Source of the DNA: Ensifer sp. Root278
GTDB taxonomy: Bacteria > Pseudomonadota > Alphaproteobacteria > Rhizobiales > Rhizobiaceae
Direction of reading: 5' to 3'
NCBI RefSeq assembly: GCF_001429285.1
Contig: NZ_LMJJ01000013.1
Span: forward strand, 39,423-103,422
DNA length: 64,000 nt
Shown: piece after piece, positions 35,300 to 43,101 of the stretch
Layout of the letters: each line of letters begins with the position of its first letter
Numbering within the stretch: the first letter of the stretch is position 1
The notes under the pieces: generated by a model
The model's database searches: none
Told to the model about the DNA's origin: nothing
Seen by the model: the letters and a program-made list of their open reading frames with translations, nothing else
Program-made: the position numbers and the translations under genes

Positions 35300-36262
35300 T
35301 CATCGCGATCCGTGTCCCTTCTTCAAGATGATTTCGTCCGCGATCGTCTCAACGGCCATTGCGAGGGTGTCTTGGTCCCGCCAACTCACACGCATCGAAT
35401 GCCGGCCGACCGCTTTCAGCAAATCATCAATCATCGAGGAGATCTCGATCTGCCGAAGCGATCTTTGGATGTCGCTCTCGAACAGTCGCTCAAACACCCC
35501 TTGACGACGCAGCCGCTTTTCAAGGCGCGCCTGAAGCACTTCGCGCGGCGTCTCCACGCGAATGAGCAAATCGGGCGCCGGCACAAGCGATAGTCCTCGC
35601 GACAGGGCATGCTGGCTTAGCGCACCGGAAAAGAGAGCGAGCGAGCAGAGTGAATTCATAAAACCCTGATCGAAGATGACGACGCTGTCCGAGGTCAGCG
35701 CCGCGCTCCAGGAGCCGCAGATATTCCGCAGATAACGTCGAGCCCGGATGGCTCTAGTCCAGCTCTTTGGCGGCAGGATCTCCATCAATTGCCCGACGAG
35801 CGGGTCGATGGAGACGCCTGGCACCAGCGCGTCCAGAGCGGTGAAGACTTTCGAGGCGCGGGCCAAGGCTGCGGGCAGTGCGGAGGACGGCCTAGCTCCT
35901 GCTCCTGGTGGCTCAGAACCTTTTTCTGCGGGACGCGAGCTCCCGACGAGCTGCACCGCGATGCCCCTAGCATCGAGCGCCGCCTCGAGGGCTCGGGCAA
36001 GGGTCGTCTTCCCGGAAGCAGCTGGCCCGAAAAGCTCGATGATGATGGTGTTGCGCCTTGGCGCCGTCGGTGTCCTTGCCCACAGCGATGGAATCGCGCC
36101 GGGATTGCATGCTCGCGAGGGGATCGGGCTTTCCGCACCGAGGAGCGCGCCCGAACACCACTTTTCACGAGGCACTGGCGTTGCTGCTGTCCGGTGGGAC
36201 GATCCCTGCGTCGCGTCCGCGGGACCCTGCTCAAAGGGCCTCTGCGGAGTTACCCAGCTCAT
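35300..36262 (-). CDS. P-loop kinase-like protein
   Basis: A 320-residue protein whose first 70 residues look disordered, followed by a P-loop NTPase domain. Walker A is ELFGPAASGKTTLARAL (about 75-90) and a thymidylate-kinase-like VIFDQGFMNSL motif follows. DLLIRVETPREVLQARLEKR fits the LID-side region of nucleotide or sugar kinases. Its start overlaps the sugar transferase stop (ATGA). It resembles the kinase halves of the fusion proteins at 28492 and 58710. The substrate is unknown; it may phosphorylate a precursor made by this operon. Confidence 0.7.
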   Translation of the reverse strand: MSWVTPQRPFEQGPADATQGSSHRTAATPVPREKWCSGALLGAESPIPSRACNPGAIPSLWARTPTAPRRNTIIIELFGPAASGKTTLARALEAALDARGIAVQLVGSSRPAEKGSEPPGAGARPSSALPAALARASKVFTALDALVPGVSIDPLVGQLMEILPPKSWTRAIRARRYLRNICGSWSAALTSDSVVIFDQGFMNSLCSLALFSGALSQHALSRGLSLVPAPDLLIRVETPREVLQARLEKRLRRQGVFERLFESDIQRSLRQIEISSMIDDLLKAVGRHSMRVSWRDQDTLAMAVETIADEIILKKGHGSR

Positions 36263-37011
36263 AGTTGCATCCTCCTCGCGCGGCTCCAGCTCGAAGGTGG
36301 CGATAGAGCGCCTTCCGTCACAGGCGCCTGGCTGGTCCGCAGCGTGGGCAGCTGCGTCGGAAGCTTGGTCAATGTTGGATGGAGGCCAGCCACCGCCATG
36401 ACTCCGCGAACAATCCACACTAGGTCCTTGAGCATGGTCTTACGCGGGTAATATTCGAGATCGAGACAGGCCTTCAGCGGGAAGATCACCTCTCGATAAA
36501 CCTTAATCAGGTCGGTATTCACCGGGTACAGGCTCGCCTCATTGCGAAACGCTGCCTGGCTGGGACCGAATATTCCAGGCCTATAGTCCAAGATTGCCCG
36601 GTGCTTGTCGTCGAAGCAGTCGGCAAAAGCGAGGCTCTCTGGCCGCGGGCCGACAAAGGCCATATCTCCCCGGAGGATGTTATAGAGTTGCGGGAGCTCG
36701 TCGAACTTCGTTTTTGCGAGTAATCGTCCAATTCTGGACGTTCGACCGTCATTATTGACCGTCAATGGAAGGCCGAAGGGGCTGCAGTCCGCACGAAATT
36801 TGCGAAACTTGTAAATCTGAAAGTGCCTGCCGCCCTGTCCAAGGCGCACCTGCGAGAAGAACACCGGACGGCCGCTCTCCGCGATGATCGCCACGGCAAT
36901 CAGCAGCATCACGGGGCTTAGAACCGCCAAGCAGACGGCGGCGAACAGAACGTCGAGGGAGCGGGCAATCCAGCCGATAAGACGTGCTGGCGGACGGTCG
37001 TCATGGCTCAT
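36259..37011 (-). CDS. Undecaprenyl-phosphate sugar-1-phosphate transferase
   Basis: A 250-residue bacterial sugar transferase of the short (PglC/ExoY-like) type. One N-terminal membrane helix (SLDVLFAAVCLAVLSPVMLL) precedes the catalytic domain with YKFRKFRADCS, KTKFDELPQLYNILRGDM and FVGPRPE. GAGGAG precedes the ATG at 37011. It would start repeat-unit synthesis by placing the first sugar phosphate on undecaprenyl phosphate. It lies between the aminotransferase and the kinase gene in a tight operon, so the first sugar may be the amino sugar made by the neighbours. Confidence 0.88.
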   Translation of the reverse strand: MSHDDRPPARLIGWIARSLDVLFAAVCLAVLSPVMLLIAVAIIAESGRPVFFSQVRLGQGGRHFQIYKFRKFRADCSPFGLPLTVNNDGRTSRIGRLLAKTKFDELPQLYNILRGDMAFVGPRPESLAFADCFDDKHRAILDYRPGIFGPSQAAFRNEASLYPVNTDLIKVYREVIFPLKACLDLEYYPRKTMLKDLVWIVRGVMAVAGLHPTLTKLPTQLPTLRTSQAPVTEGALSPPSSWSRARRMQL

Positions 37012-37045
37012 TACGTATCTCCTCACATTTGTTTCGTGACGTCCT

Positions 37046-38278
37046 TCATGCCTGCGCAGCAGCGGCCAGAGCGGCGACTACGCGCTCGACGTGACCGTCA
37101 TCCATGCCGGGATGCAGCGGGAGCGTCAGCTCGCGACGAGAGAATTCCTCCGTCTTCGGGAGCCGAAGGTCGGGTAGCTGAGATCTGTAGAAAGAAAAGT
37201 CGTGAACAGGCGGGTAATGGATGCTCGTTTGGATGCCATCGCTTCTCATGGAAGCGATGATCCGATCGCGGTCGGCTTCGGCCGGCAAGACGACCGGCAT
37301 GATGTGATGAGCCGAATCGCAACCCTGCAGGCTGGGGACGAGGATGGTCGGGCAATCGGCTGCCAGAACTTCTGCATATCTGGCCGTCAGGACGCGCCGG
37401 CGTTCATTCCACGCTGTCAGGCGACCGAGTTGAACCAGACCCATGGCAGCCCGGAGTTCGTCCATTCGGTAATTGTAGCCGAGCATGGTCACGTCGTAGC
37501 GCGGCGCGCCACTATGGTGGCGCTGGAATGTGCCGCTTGTCATCCCATGACTGCGCATTTGTCGGACTCGCTCCAGAAGGTCGGATTGAGTCGACACCAC
37601 CATGCCGCCTTCTGCGGTCGTCATGTTCTTGTTGCCGTAGAAGCTGAAGGCAGCTGCGTCGCCGAAGGTTGCGGCGTCCTCGAGGCCCACTGCATGCGCC
37701 GCGTCCCCAATGAGGAACAGGCCCCGCCGGGAGGCGAACTCGCGCCATGCGCTGCGCTGCGCGACACAGCCAGCATAGTGCACGACAATGACAGCCTTCG
37801 TTCTCGGGGAGCACTTTTGCGCAGCGTCCTCCAGGGACATCAGCGGCATGGCGAGCGACTCGATGTCGACGAAGACAGGCGACGCTCCAGTATACAAGAC
37901 GCTGTTGGCCGTCGCCACGAATGTGAGCGAGGGCACGAGGACTTCGTCGCCTGGCCCTATCCCCAGTGCATGGAGGATAAGATGAAGTGCGGCGGTGCAA
38001 GAGCTGACTGCCACGGCATCGTCCGTGCGATGCCGCTCGGCGAAGGCTAGCTCGAAATCGCGTACACGCGAGCCCATCGTGACCCAGCCGTCGTCCAAGA
38101 CTTCGGAAACGGCGACCTGCTCCTGACGCCCCAAGATTGGTCGCGCGACGTAAATCTCTGAGCGATCGTCGGCCCCGCTGCCGGCACGCGCCGTTGCGGC
38201 ACCTCCGCCCGGGGCGGCCGCATTCAGCAGAACAGCCTCAGGCTGCGTGGACGCGTTCAAACGGTGGTGACTGGACAT
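37046..38278 (-). CDS. DegT/DnrJ/EryC1/StrS aminotransferase
   Basis: A 410-residue PLP-dependent nucleotide-sugar aminotransferase. PSLTFVATANSVLYTGA, the PLP-phosphate region LIGDAAHAVG and the Lys in FYGNKNMTTAEGG are recognisable. Its family usually aminates a 4-keto sugar made by a 4,6-dehydratase such as the one at 31326. The start at 38278 (AGGAG upstream) overlaps the nucleotidyltransferase gene by 41 bp. The first 55 residues are low-complexity and the fold proper starts near EIYVARPILG. Confidence 0.88.
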   Translation of the reverse strand: MSSHHRLNASTQPEAVLLNAAAPGGGAATARAGSGADDRSEIYVARPILGRQEQVAVSEVLDDGWVTMGSRVRDFELAFAERHRTDDAVAVSSCTAALHLILHALGIGPGDEVLVPSLTFVATANSVLYTGASPVFVDIESLAMPLMSLEDAAQKCSPRTKAVIVVHYAGCVAQRSAWREFASRRGLFLIGDAAHAVGLEDAATFGDAAAFSFYGNKNMTTAEGGMVVSTQSDLLERVRQMRSHGMTSGTFQRHHSGAPRYDVTMLGYNYRMDELRAAMGLVQLGRLTAWNERRRVLTARYAEVLAADCPTILVPSLQGCDSAHHIMPVVLPAEADRDRIIASMRSDGIQTSIHYPPVHDFSFYRSQLPDLRLPKTEEFSRRELTLPLHPGMDDGHVERVVAALAAAAQA

Positions 38279-38957
38279 CCCAATCAAGCTCCTGAGCGGT
38301 TTGGAAATCTTCGATCCGGCCAATGTCGAGCCACATGCCCTCGTGAATGTAGCTGTGGGTCGGAACGCCTCGCCGAAGGAGGCACAGGATCAAATCATCG
38401 AAGCCGAATGGGACGCCAGCAGGAATGTATTGAAGCACCGAGGGCTCCATGCAGTAGACACCCATGCTCACAAGGTTCGAGAGTATCGGTTTTTCCTTGA
38501 AGCTGGTGATCCGCCCGTCATGTGCCTCGATGACGCCGAAATCCATTCGAGTCTGCCGGTGCATGGTAGCCACCGTGAGTATTCCGCCCGTGCTGTGATG
38601 GTACTGCGCGAACGCACCGAGGCTCAGATCGGTAATGACATCCCCATTGATCACCAGGAAGCTGGTGTCGAGTTCATCGCGCAGCAAGCCGAGTGGCCCG
38701 ATCGTCCCCAGGGGTGCCGCTTCATCCGTATAGCGGATCCGGATGTCCCACCGCCGCCCGTCGCCACAGAAGCTCTTGATCAGCTGGCCGAGATAACCGG
38801 TGGTGATATAGACCTCTGTCAGGTCGTTTCGTCGAAGCCATTTCAGCAGAAGCTCAAGTACCGGCTGAGAGCGGACTGGCATCAGCGGCTTGGGTAGCAC
38901 CATAGTGTATGGTCTCAGGCGCGTTCCCTGACCGCCACACTGGATTACGGCTTTCAT
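38238..38957 (-). CDS. Sugar-1-phosphate nucleotidyltransferase
   Basis: A 239-residue nucleotidyltransferase. The N-terminal GGQGTRLRPYTMVLPKPLMP carries the nucleotide-binding signature and the catalytic Lys region, and FLVINGDVITDL holds the metal-binding Asp. It is the first gene of the minus-strand operon that continues with the aminotransferase, sugar transferase and kinase. GGGAGAG precedes the ATG. The nucleotide (dTTP, CTP or GTP) cannot be assigned. A decayed copy lies at 28320-28529. Confidence 0.87.
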   Translation of the reverse strand: MKAVIQCGGQGTRLRPYTMVLPKPLMPVRSQPVLELLLKWLRRNDLTEVYITTGYLGQLIKSFCGDGRRWDIRIRYTDEAAPLGTIGPLGLLRDELDTSFLVINGDVITDLSLGAFAQYHHSTGGILTVATMHRQTRMDFGVIEAHDGRITSFKEKPILSNLVSMGVYCMEPSVLQYIPAGVPFGFDDLILCLLRRGVPTHSYIHEGMWLDIGRIEDFQTAQELDWDVQSPPFERVHAA

Positions 38958-39241
38958 CGAATCTCTCCCTGAAGTTGACTCGGTACTGCCTCAAAATCCG
39001 CGTTTGCAGAGATGTGACAGATCGATGACAGGAATCTAACAGTCGATCAGTCCTCGGCAATTGCGCATAAGGATAGAAGGCAGTCGAACGGCAAAGCCAT
39101 ACTTTGTGGAGCATCCTTTTGTGGAGCCGCTACCCAAGCGGGGTGACCGCTCCAAAAGGGGTATTACTTGGACGTAAACTCTTAAAATCACTTGGTGTTT
39201 TTCGCCGTCGTGATTCAAGATTTCCGAATGAGGGAGCCTCT
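38958..39241. other. Intergenic region with inverted repeat
   Basis: This 284-bp stretch carries the promoter of the minus-strand operon. Near 39115-39159 there is an imperfect inverted repeat (CCTTTTGTGGAGC against GCTCCAAAAGG), and TTTGTGGAGC occurs twice in a row at 39103-39127. It may belong to the adjacent IS5 remnant. Confidence 0.35.
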
Positions 39242-39912
39242 ATGACGCGTCGCCGCTACGAACTCACCGATCACGAATGGTCGATCCTGTCGCCGCTGTT
39301 GCCCAACAAGCCCGCGGGGTTCCTCGGGTCGATGATCGGCGAGTGCTGAATGGCATCCTCTGGCGGTTCCGAACGGGCTCGCCCAGGGCGGAAATCCCGA
39401 GCGCTACGACCTGTGTCCGCGTTCACCAGCATGCGGCCACGGGAAAAAGGGGATGGAGATGATGGCGGCATGAGACGTTCCCGCGGCGGGCTTACGAGCA
39501 AAATCCACGCGCTCGTCGGTGCCGAAGGTCGCCCCGTTACCCTGCGCCAGACCGGCGGACAGATCGCCGACTGCACCGAGGCCGCCGCGCTGACGAACGA
39601 ACTCGGCAAGGAAGACATCCTCCTGGCCGACAAGGGGTATGACAGCAACGCCATTCGGGCCAAGGCCGCCGCGCGAAAGGCCTGGGCCAACATCCCGCCG
39701 AAGACAAACCGCAAGGCTCCTTCGTATTCTCGCGCTGGGTCTATCGGCAGAGGAACATCGTCGAGCGATTCTTCAACAGGATCAAACAATTCCGCGGCAT
39801 CGCAACCCGATATGACAAGCGTCCCGAAACCCTCGCCGCCGTAAAGCTCGTCGCCACGAGAATATGGTGTCGACGGCTTTTAGATAGCCCTTATTTTTCT
39901 AAGGCTTGCTGA
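39242..39912 (+). mobile_element. IS5-family transposase remnant, deleted and frameshifted
   Basis: Pieces of an IS5/IS427-type transposase occur in several frames. MTRRRYELTDHEWSILSPLL is the N-terminus, RVLNGILWRFRTGSPRAEIP follows after a shift, then VRVHQHAATGKK, MRRSRGGLTSKIHALVGAEG and ILLADKGYDSNAIRA, and a late shift gives the C-terminus up to the TGA at 39910-39912. Roughly 100-150 bp are missing between AEIPERYD and VRVHQHA, which removes part of the catalytic region. No clear terminal repeats are seen. Confidence 0.75.
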
Positions 39913-39938
39913 GGCGGCTTGATCAGGACGGATATCAA

Positions 39939-40649
39939 TCACTGCTGGTACGGTGAGGTCTGCTGCCCTGCACTCGTTGCCCACAAGGCCGCCTCGGTCC
40001 GGTTCTTTATCCGAAGCTTCCGCAAGATTGCCTTCACATGTACCTTCACGGTGGCATCCGAGATCTCGAGCTTCCTGGCAATCTCCTTATTGGAGTTTCC
40101 CCGACTAAGTGACATCAATACTTCAATTTCTCGCGACGAAAGATTAGGCGCCAGGGAAATTATATGAGTTGAATCCCCGTTGTGACCATTGTTTTGGTTG
40201 TGCTTCGGCAAGACATACTCCTTTGTGATAAGCGATGTCTTGACCGGAGCGGGGGGAGGGAAAACAGGTTCGCCGAGCAGGACCAATTCCAGCGATTTCA
40301 CCATGGCTTCGACGCGCATGCCCTTGTCAATCAAACCATGAACACCCGCTTGGACGGCCTGGGTGACTACAGCTTCCTCAACAGAGTCCGCCATTAGAAC
40401 AACAAATGACTTTGGAAATTGCGTTTTGAGCTTCTCGACGTCCGCTTTAAATCGGCAGATATTTTGCCCCACGTCTATCAAAAACAAATCGACTTCCTGA
40501 CCCTTTTCTATCAACTCCCACAACTGGGCCATATTGGCGCATTCGATTTGTTCTTTGAATGCCGTTCGTGCAAATATTCGTGCCAGCCCTGCGCATACAA
40601 TGTAGTTCGGCTCGACGATTGCAAAATTCCACGTTTTCTTCTTGTTCAC
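39939..40649 (-). CDS. LuxR-family response-regulator-like protein
   Basis: A 236-residue regulator starting at GTG 40649 behind GGAAGGGGG. The receiver-like domain keeps an Asp at the acceptor position (LFLIDVGQ) and the conserved Lys (GLIDKGM), so phosphorylation is possible. The C-terminal LuxR helix-turn-helix reads LSSREIEVLMSLSRGNSNKE and DATVKVHVKAILRKLRI. It resembles the regulator at 21318-22175 in layout and HTH. No histidine kinase gene is near. It lies next to the exoF/exoP block, its likely target. Confidence 0.85.
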   Translation of the reverse strand: MNKKKTWNFAIVEPNYIVCAGLARIFARTAFKEQIECANMAQLWELIEKGQEVDLFLIDVGQNICRFKADVEKLKTQFPKSFVVLMADSVEEAVVTQAVQAGVHGLIDKGMRVEAMVKSLELVLLGEPVFPPPAPVKTSLITKEYVLPKHNQNNGHNGDSTHIISLAPNLSSREIEVLMSLSRGNSNKEIARKLEISDATVKVHVKAILRKLRIKNRTEAALWATSAGQQTSPYQQ

Positions 40650-41232
40650 GTTGCACCCCCTTCCGGAGAGAATTTTTCAAATAATTCCTCATGTCAAAAA
40701 AGAAATGGTACCACATACGCGCAGCGGGGCAATCAACCGGGATAGCCCCAAAAAGTCAACGATGACGTTTCAATGGTCATCTCTAGGGTTGTATACATAG
40801 CACAATGGATTTACACTTATTCGCCAATGCCCTTATACTGTTACCGCTTTTGACGTAGATATTGCCCAATGCCGGAAAGCAGGCTCTTGCTCGACGAGCG
40901 AGTTGTCGATGCGGCCACCGATGGCAAATAAAGCGACCGCGAGATGGGCACGGGGGTTGGAAGAGCTCTCGGTCCGACCGCAAACTTTGGCGAAGCGCTG
41001 CGTCTCGCCGTCGGCGGCCATCGCAAAGCCTTAAGGTCCTGCCGCAAGCGCTTCGACCACGGAAATGGACAGCGGTCCGGCCAACACCAGCAGGTTGACG
41101 AACTCACTCAAGTTGGCGGCAGAGATGAAATGACAGCGGCCATCGCCGAGCGAAGACTCGGCCTCTTCGTCTATCCGCGCCCCGCTCGAGCATCGATCCG
41201 GAAGACCAAGTAGAACTTGAGGGATTGAGAGG
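40650..41232. other. Gene-free region with unassigned coding-like fragment
   Basis: The left part is AT-rich and carries the LuxR promoter. Between about 40843 and 41200 the minus strand has coding-like pieces (CHFISAANLSEFVNLLVLAG, then FAIGGRIDNSLVEQEPAFRH) separated by a stop. The first faintly recalls a PIN-domain toxin, but I cannot assign it. It is probably a degraded gene. Confidence 0.3.
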
Positions 41233-42564
41233 TTATTTCGCGCTCTGGGCATATTGAGGCCGGTCAATGCCAAGTGCGCCGACATCAGTGCCCGTCGATA
41301 AGGACCCTTGGCGTAACGCGACTTCCACGATATCGCCCGGCTCGACCTCTTCATCATACCCCGCTTCAAAAGCGACGGGCTTCATTTCGATCCTGCGAAA
41401 AATGGTAACCGCCGGGCTGGCCTCCTGGCTGGCCTCCTGGCCGCGCGGGACGGCGATGCCAGCGAGGTCCAATTTCGCCCGCAGACTCTTTAGGCGGGCA
41501 TGTTCGTCGGCCAGTTTCAGATCTATGGACCGCAGTTCTTCATGGATGCCGAGCCGGCGCTGGTCCTCGAGCTTTTCCAACGACCGGCGCGCCTCGTCCA
41601 GCCGTCTGCGCATCTGCATGAGCTCGCTTTCCGTTTGCAGCCGGCGCGTGGATGAGAAAAGCACCGAGCGTCGGGCATCCACTACCCGCAAATTGGTGAG
41701 TTTGCCTTGCCGTAGAAGTTCTTTCGCGGTCTCGTAGACTTGAGTGTCCTCGCGTTCGCCTTGAGTCTCGAGTTCGACGCGTTGGGATAGCGACTTGATC
41801 TGCTCCTCAGCAAGAGCCGCGCTCCGGTCCAAAAAGGCCCGCTCGCGATCGAAATCCACCTGCCGAAGCTCACGAATCTGCTTCTCGGTCGCCAGAATGC
41901 GCGTCAACGCGTCTTCAGGCACCGGTGCGGCTGGAATTGATGTCTTGTCGAATTCGGCCGTCTCGCCGAGCTCGGTGCGGAACCTCCAGGCGCGGACGGC
42001 ATGGCCAGCCAATGTGAGCCAGCTGGCAATGTAGTCGCTCTGCAGCGGGATCGGATCGTATTGCGGCAGCGTGCCGGTAGTCATAATCGGTGGACGGAGC
42101 CCGCCCGCAGACGCGATCGCCTGGCGTACCGTCATCCGTGGCTGGAAACGATGCTCGCCGGTCTGAACAACATCTCCGGATACCCATATCGGCGCATATT
42201 GCACGATTGCTGCCGATACATCCTCGCGTTCAACCGTACGCGTCAACTCCCGACCATCGGAGGCATAGAGGGTCAGGAGCCGGCTGGTGTAGGCAGCCTG
42301 AATAAGTTCGCGAACATTGGCCAACGTGACGCCCTCGACGTCGAGCGTGCCGATGGTCGGAATTGTGATGCTGCCATCGAGCTGAACCGGCGCGCGTTGG
42401 CCGAACTGCGGAAGCCCAGCGAGCGAGACCTCGATCACATCGCCCGCATGCAGCCGGTACTCGGAGGCCTCCAACCACGACAGCCCCAGGGCCAGAGCTA
42501 CTGCGGTGCGGGCCGCCAGACCCAACAACTTGAAAAACGTGCGCGGTCGGGGACGAATGACCAT
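41233..42564 (-). CDS. exoF: Polysaccharide export protein, ExoF-like
   Basis: A 443-residue protein with an N-terminal signal or anchor (about residues 12-33). It has a polysaccharide export/SLBB domain (YRLHAGDVIEVSLAGLPQFG, SITIPTIGTLDVEGVTLANV, APIWVSGDVVQTGEHRF), followed by a long coiled coil (about 225-385) rich in Glu, Arg and Leu. This layout matches rhizobial ExoF. It is divergent from exoP, its usual functional partner, and would form the periplasmic/outer-membrane part of the export channel. Confidence 0.85.
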   Translation of the reverse strand: MVIRPRPRTFFKLLGLAARTAVALALGLSWLEASEYRLHAGDVIEVSLAGLPQFGQRAPVQLDGSITIPTIGTLDVEGVTLANVRELIQAAYTSRLLTLYASDGRELTRTVEREDVSAAIVQYAPIWVSGDVVQTGEHRFQPRMTVRQAIASAGGLRPPIMTTGTLPQYDPIPLQSDYIASWLTLAGHAVRAWRFRTELGETAEFDKTSIPAAPVPEDALTRILATEKQIRELRQVDFDRERAFLDRSAALAEEQIKSLSQRVELETQGEREDTQVYETAKELLRQGKLTNLRVVDARRSVLFSSTRRLQTESELMQMRRRLDEARRSLEKLEDQRRLGIHEELRSIDLKLADEHARLKSLRAKLDLAGIAVPRGQEASQEASPAVTIFRRIEMKPVAFEAGYDEEVEPGDIVEVALRQGSLSTGTDVGALGIDRPQYAQSAK

Positions 42565-43101
42565 CGGCGTACTCCAATCTGAAGATTTGCTGGAGTCAGT
42601 GCATCTGGCCGGCAGACTGGCCCGGCGCGCTTCACCAACATCATCTAAATGATCGCAAAAGCCCCAATATCAATAAATGGAGAATAGGTATGCTCATTCA
42701 GGCAGAGCGACATAAGGGGGTACGCCACAAGCACCATGATTAGGTAATCCCCGCCGGATCCTTACTCAATTTGCATCAATTTACGCGTTGTACAAATGAT
42801 GAAATTCTATACGCAGGAAATGTTGTGAATGGGGGATGAGCACTCGCATTCCCATCATCGCATTTGCCGCCGGCTAGTCAAGCAGCCGAGAACCGGGTGG
42901 ATGGAATGGTTGAGGAGTGGCACGACACAGGCTACCAAGGTCCCCTCGCCGACCAACGGCGTTGACCGTGGTGTTGCCCACCCGCTCACGGGCCCACTCT
43001 TCCGTGGCATCCAATGTCTACTCAAAACGCTTTGATCATGCCGACGAACCGCAAAATTAACAAGAGCGACGCCTTCGCGCCCTTTATCTCCAGGACGAGC
43101 A
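42565..43101. promoter_or_regulatory. Divergent exoF/exoP promoter region
   Basis: This 537-bp stretch separates the divergent exoF- and exoP-like genes and has an AT-rich core (about 42600-42830). At 42713-42722 TAAGGGGGTA is the reverse complement of half of the palindrome at 26448-26464. Weak plus-strand frames here (for example from 42829) look like chance. Confidence 0.5.

Noticed and set aside
40843..41200. Possible PIN-domain (VapC-like) toxin gene
   Set aside because: Only a short stretch is reminiscent of the family, a stop interrupts it and catalytic acidic residues are not in place.
42829..43035. Small plus-strand frame upstream of exoP
   Set aside because: No ribosome binding site, no recognisable motif and composition like the surrounding promoter DNA.
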